Of a stretch of 25,453 bases of DNA, positions 23,226 to 25,453 are shown piece after piece (the stretch's first letter is position 1; each line of letters starts with the position of its first letter). A model generated the notes under the pieces. It did not search any database. It worked only from the letters and a program-made list of their open reading frames with translations, and was not told the origin of the DNA. The translations under genes and the position numbers were made by a program. Source of the stretch: SZUA-430 sp031413635 (GTDB lineage: Bacteria > Pseudomonadota > Alphaproteobacteria > Micropepsales > Micropepsaceae); the NCBI GenBank assembly GCA_031413635.1, contig JANOFM010000050.1, positions 1-25,453 of the forward strand, read 5' to 3'.

Positions 23226-25453
23226 ATGACCGCGCGGGGCGGACAATGGCACATTTGGATCGACCGCGGCGGAACGTTCACCGATCTGGTGGCGCTAACG
23301 CCCGAAGGAATTGTCCGCTCCACCAAGCTCCTGTCGGAAAACGCCGAACACTACGACGACGCGGCCATTGAAGGAATAAGGCGCCTGTTGGGTACCGCGC
23401 AAGGCGAAACCTTGGCGCACGAACGCATCGCCGCTGTCCATATGGGCACGACCGTCGCCACCAACGCACTGCTCGAACGCAAAGGCGCGAAAACCGTGCT
23501 CGTCACCACGCGCGGCCTGCGCGACCAGTTGCGCATCGGCTATCAACATCGCCCGAAACTTTTCGTGCGCCGGATCGATCCGACCCCGCCTCTCAACGGC
23601 CGCGTGATCGAAGTCGACGAACGCGTCACGGACGAAGGCGAAATCCTGACGCCGCTCGACGAAGCCGCAGCCGAACGCGATCTGCGCCAAGCCTTGGCCG
23701 ATGGCTACGAATCCTGCGCCGTACTTTTTATGCACGGCTACCGCCACACCGCGCATGAGCAGCGTGTCGCCGCAATCGCCCGCCGCATCGGCTTCAAACA
23801 AGTCTCGGCCAGTCACGCCGTCAGCCCACTGATGAAATATGTCAGCCGCGGCCACACGACGGTCGCCGACGCATACCTGTCGCCGGTCTTGCAACGCTAC
23901 GTCGACAAGGTGGCGAGACCGCTCGGCGACGTCGCGCGCGACGGACGATTGCGCTTCATGCGCTCAAGCGGCGGCCTGGCAGACGCAAAGTTTTTCTCCG
24001 GTAAGGACGCAATCCTCTCCGGCCCCGCGGGCGGCGTCATCGGCATGGCCGAAACAGCGAAACTTGCCGGCTTCGCCAAAGTCATCGGTTTCGACATGGG
24101 CGGCACCTCGACCGATGTCTCGCGCTTCGACGGCATCTACGAGCGCGTCTTCGAAATCGAGTTCAACGGCATCCGCCTGCGCGCGCCAATGCTGGCCGTC
24201 CACACGGTGGCGGCTGGCGGTGGCTCGATCTTGTTTTACGAGAATGCCCGCATGCGCGTCGGCCCCGACAGCGCCGGCGCAAACCCCGGCCCCGCATGCT
24301 ACCGGCGCGGCGGACCGCTGACTGTCACCGACGCGAACGTCCTGACCGGCCGCATCCATCCGGAGTATTTTCCGGCGGTCTTCGGCCCGAACGCCGATCG
24401 AATGATCGATCCGGCCATTGTCGCCGAAAAATTCGCGGCGTTCGCGCGGCAGCTCGGAAAATCGCCGCAAGAAACCGCCGACAGCTTCCTCAACATCGCC
24501 GTCGCCAACATGAGCGAGGCGATCAAGCGCGTCTCCATCGCCCAAGGCGCCGACGTGACTGATTACGCGCTGCAATGCTTCGGCGGCGCCGGCGCCCAAC
24601 TCGCCTGCCGCGTCGCCGACGCGCTCGCCATGCGCACGATCCTGATTCACCCGTTAGCGGGCGTGTTGTCGGCCTTCGGCATGGGCTGTGCCCAAACCCA
24701 AGCCCGCCGTGAACAAGCGATCGAACGCCCGCTCGCCAGTGAACTGATGCCATCGCTAGAGGTATCCATCGCCGACCTATCGCGCGCCGCAAGCGCCGAG
24801 ATTGAAGCGCAAGGTCATTCGCCAAGCGCCGTCACCGTCAACGCCACGCTGCACCTGCGTTATTTCGGCACTGATGCCGCCCTGGCCGTGCCGTTTGGAT
24901 CGCTCGCCGAGATCGAAGAGCGCTTCGCCCAGTCCCATCGCGCACGTTTCGGCTTTTGGGATCAAGGCCGCCGGTTGATCGTCGAGGCCATCGCCGCCGA
25001 CGCGCTCGCGCAAATGAAACCACCCACCTTGCCGCGCGTGCAGCCGGCACGAAAAGGCGCGCCGCTCGCGCCGGGCGCCCACACAAAACTGTTCGTCGAT
25101 GGACAAAGCCACCTCGCCCCGATCTATTTGCGCGACGCCCTCGACCCCGGCGACCTCATCGCGGGCCCGGCGCTGATCATCGAGCCCAATTCGACGATCG
25201 TCGTCGATCCAAATTGGCAAGCGGATTATCGCGAGGACGGAATTTTGATTTTGACCAAATCGTCAAATGCGCGCTCGGCCAAAACCTCAACCGCAGCCGA
25301 CCCCGTGCGCGTCGAAATCTTCAATGCGCTCTTTATGTCGATCGCCGAGCAAATGGGCGTGACACTCGAAAAGACGGCGTCCTCCGTCAACATCAAGGAG
25401 CGACTGGATTTCTCCTGCGCCCTTTTCGACGCAGGCGGTAATCTGATCGCCAA
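23226..25453 (+). CDS. 5-oxoprolinase / hydantoinase A-B fusion, 3' end missing
   Basis: An open frame from ATG 23226 runs off the right edge (742 codons seen). It holds the HyuA N-terminal domain (about 7-185, IDRGGTFTDLV at 12-22, HMGTTVATNALLERKG), the hydantoinase A core (GFDMGGTSTDVS, VAAGGGS), and the HyuA C-terminal part (IEPNSTIVVDP), then begins the HyuB domain at about residue 690 (VRVEIFNALFMSIAEQMG). A single chain with HyuA followed by HyuB is the layout of ATP-dependent 5-oxoprolinase, which opens 5-oxoproline to glutamate. Full length should be about 1,200 residues, so roughly 40% lies outside the window. A hydantoinase or related amide hydrolase is the alternative. It is the only plus-strand gene here and is not part of the dcw cluster. 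Confidence 0.9.
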   Translation, partial: MTARGGQWHIWIDRGGTFTDLVALTPEGIVRSTKLLSENAEHYDDAAIEGIRRLLGTAQGETLAHERIAAVHMGTTVATNALLERKGAKTVLVTTRGLRDQLRIGYQHRPKLFVRRIDPTPPLNGRVIEVDERVTDEGEILTPLDEAAAERDLRQALADGYESCAVLFMHGYRHTAHEQRVAAIARRIGFKQVSASHAVSPLMKYVSRGHTTVADAYLSPVLQRYVDKVARPLGDVARDGRLRFMRSSGGLADAKFFSGKDAILSGPAGGVIGMAETAKLAGFAKVIGFDMGGTSTDVSRFDGIYERVFEIEFNGIRLRAPMLAVHTVAAGGGSILFYENARMRVGPDSAGANPGPACYRRGGPLTVTDANVLTGRIHPEYFPAVFGPNADRMIDPAIVAEKFAAFARQLGKSPQETADSFLNIAVANMSEAIKRVSIAQGADVTDYALQCFGGAGAQLACRVADALAMRTILIHPLAGVLSAFGMGCAQTQARREQAIERPLASELMPSLEVSIADLSRAASAEIEAQGHSPSAVTVNATLHLRYFGTDAALAVPFGSLAEIEERFAQSHRARFGFWDQGRRLIVEAIAADALAQMKPPTLPRVQPARKGAPLAPGAHTKLFVDGQSHLAPIYLRDALDPGDLIAGPALIIEPNSTIVVDPNWQADYREDGILILTKSSNARSAKTSTAADPVRVEIFNALFMSIAEQMGVTLEKTASSVNIKERLDFSCALFDAGGNLIA

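Noticed and set aside
23295..23894. 199-codon minus-strand frame
   Set aside because: It is antisense to the 5-oxoprolinase gene, whose domains are unmistakable on the plus strand.

Overview
This window reads as chromosomal core sequence of an alphaproteobacterium. GC content is high and genes are packed tightly. It carries an almost complete, single-direction dcw (division and cell wall) cluster in the order mraZ-rsmH-ftsL-ftsI-murE-murF-mraY-murD-ftsW-murG-murC-murB-ddl-ftsQ-ftsA-ftsZ-lpxC. That order, with lpxC after ftsZ, and the FtsZ tail ending in EIPAFLRRQAN fit Alphaproteobacteria. The meso-DAP type MurE and LpxC show a Gram-negative envelope. I cannot place the organism to genus.

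Layout, read along the minus strand from high to low coordinates. At about 22.0-23.2 kb lie a DjlA-type TerB/DnaJ membrane protein, a PaaI-type hotdog thioesterase and an AmpD/AmiD-type amidase with a peptidoglycan-binding domain, joined by overlapping stop and start codons. The RNase P RNA gene (rnpB) begins 18 nt after the amidase stop, and its likely promoter sits in the amidase 3' end. A 335-bp gap follows, holding a candidate mraZ promoter and three TGGG repeats at exact 10-bp spacing that match the known MraZ operator. The dcw cluster then runs from 20.5 to 2.0 kb. A hairpin follows ftsZ, and lpxC has its own leader and a good Rho-independent terminator. At the left edge is the start of an exported protein with a POTRA-like motif, probably a TpsB two-partner-secretion transporter. 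At the right edge a plus-strand gene, divergent from djlA, encodes a 5-oxoprolinase (HyuA-HyuB fusion) that runs off the window.

The dcw genes form one working set. MurB to MurF and Ddl build UDP-MurNAc-pentapeptide, MraY and MurG turn it into lipid II, FtsW and FtsI polymerise and cross-link it at the septum, and FtsZ, FtsA, FtsQ and FtsL organise the divisome. MraZ is the regulator, RsmH methylates 16S rRNA, and LpxC commits carbon to lipid A. Most junctions overlap by 1-4 bases or lie within about 25 bases, so one long, translationally coupled transcript is likely. The main exception is the murB-ddl gap, which holds a perfect 24-bp inverted repeat of the REP / GC-rich palindrome type.

I found no convincing new multi-gene system. 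The points most worth a second look are the operator-over-promoter arrangement before mraZ, the REP-like element inside the operon, the rnpB promoter inside a coding region, and the secretion gene next to lpxC.
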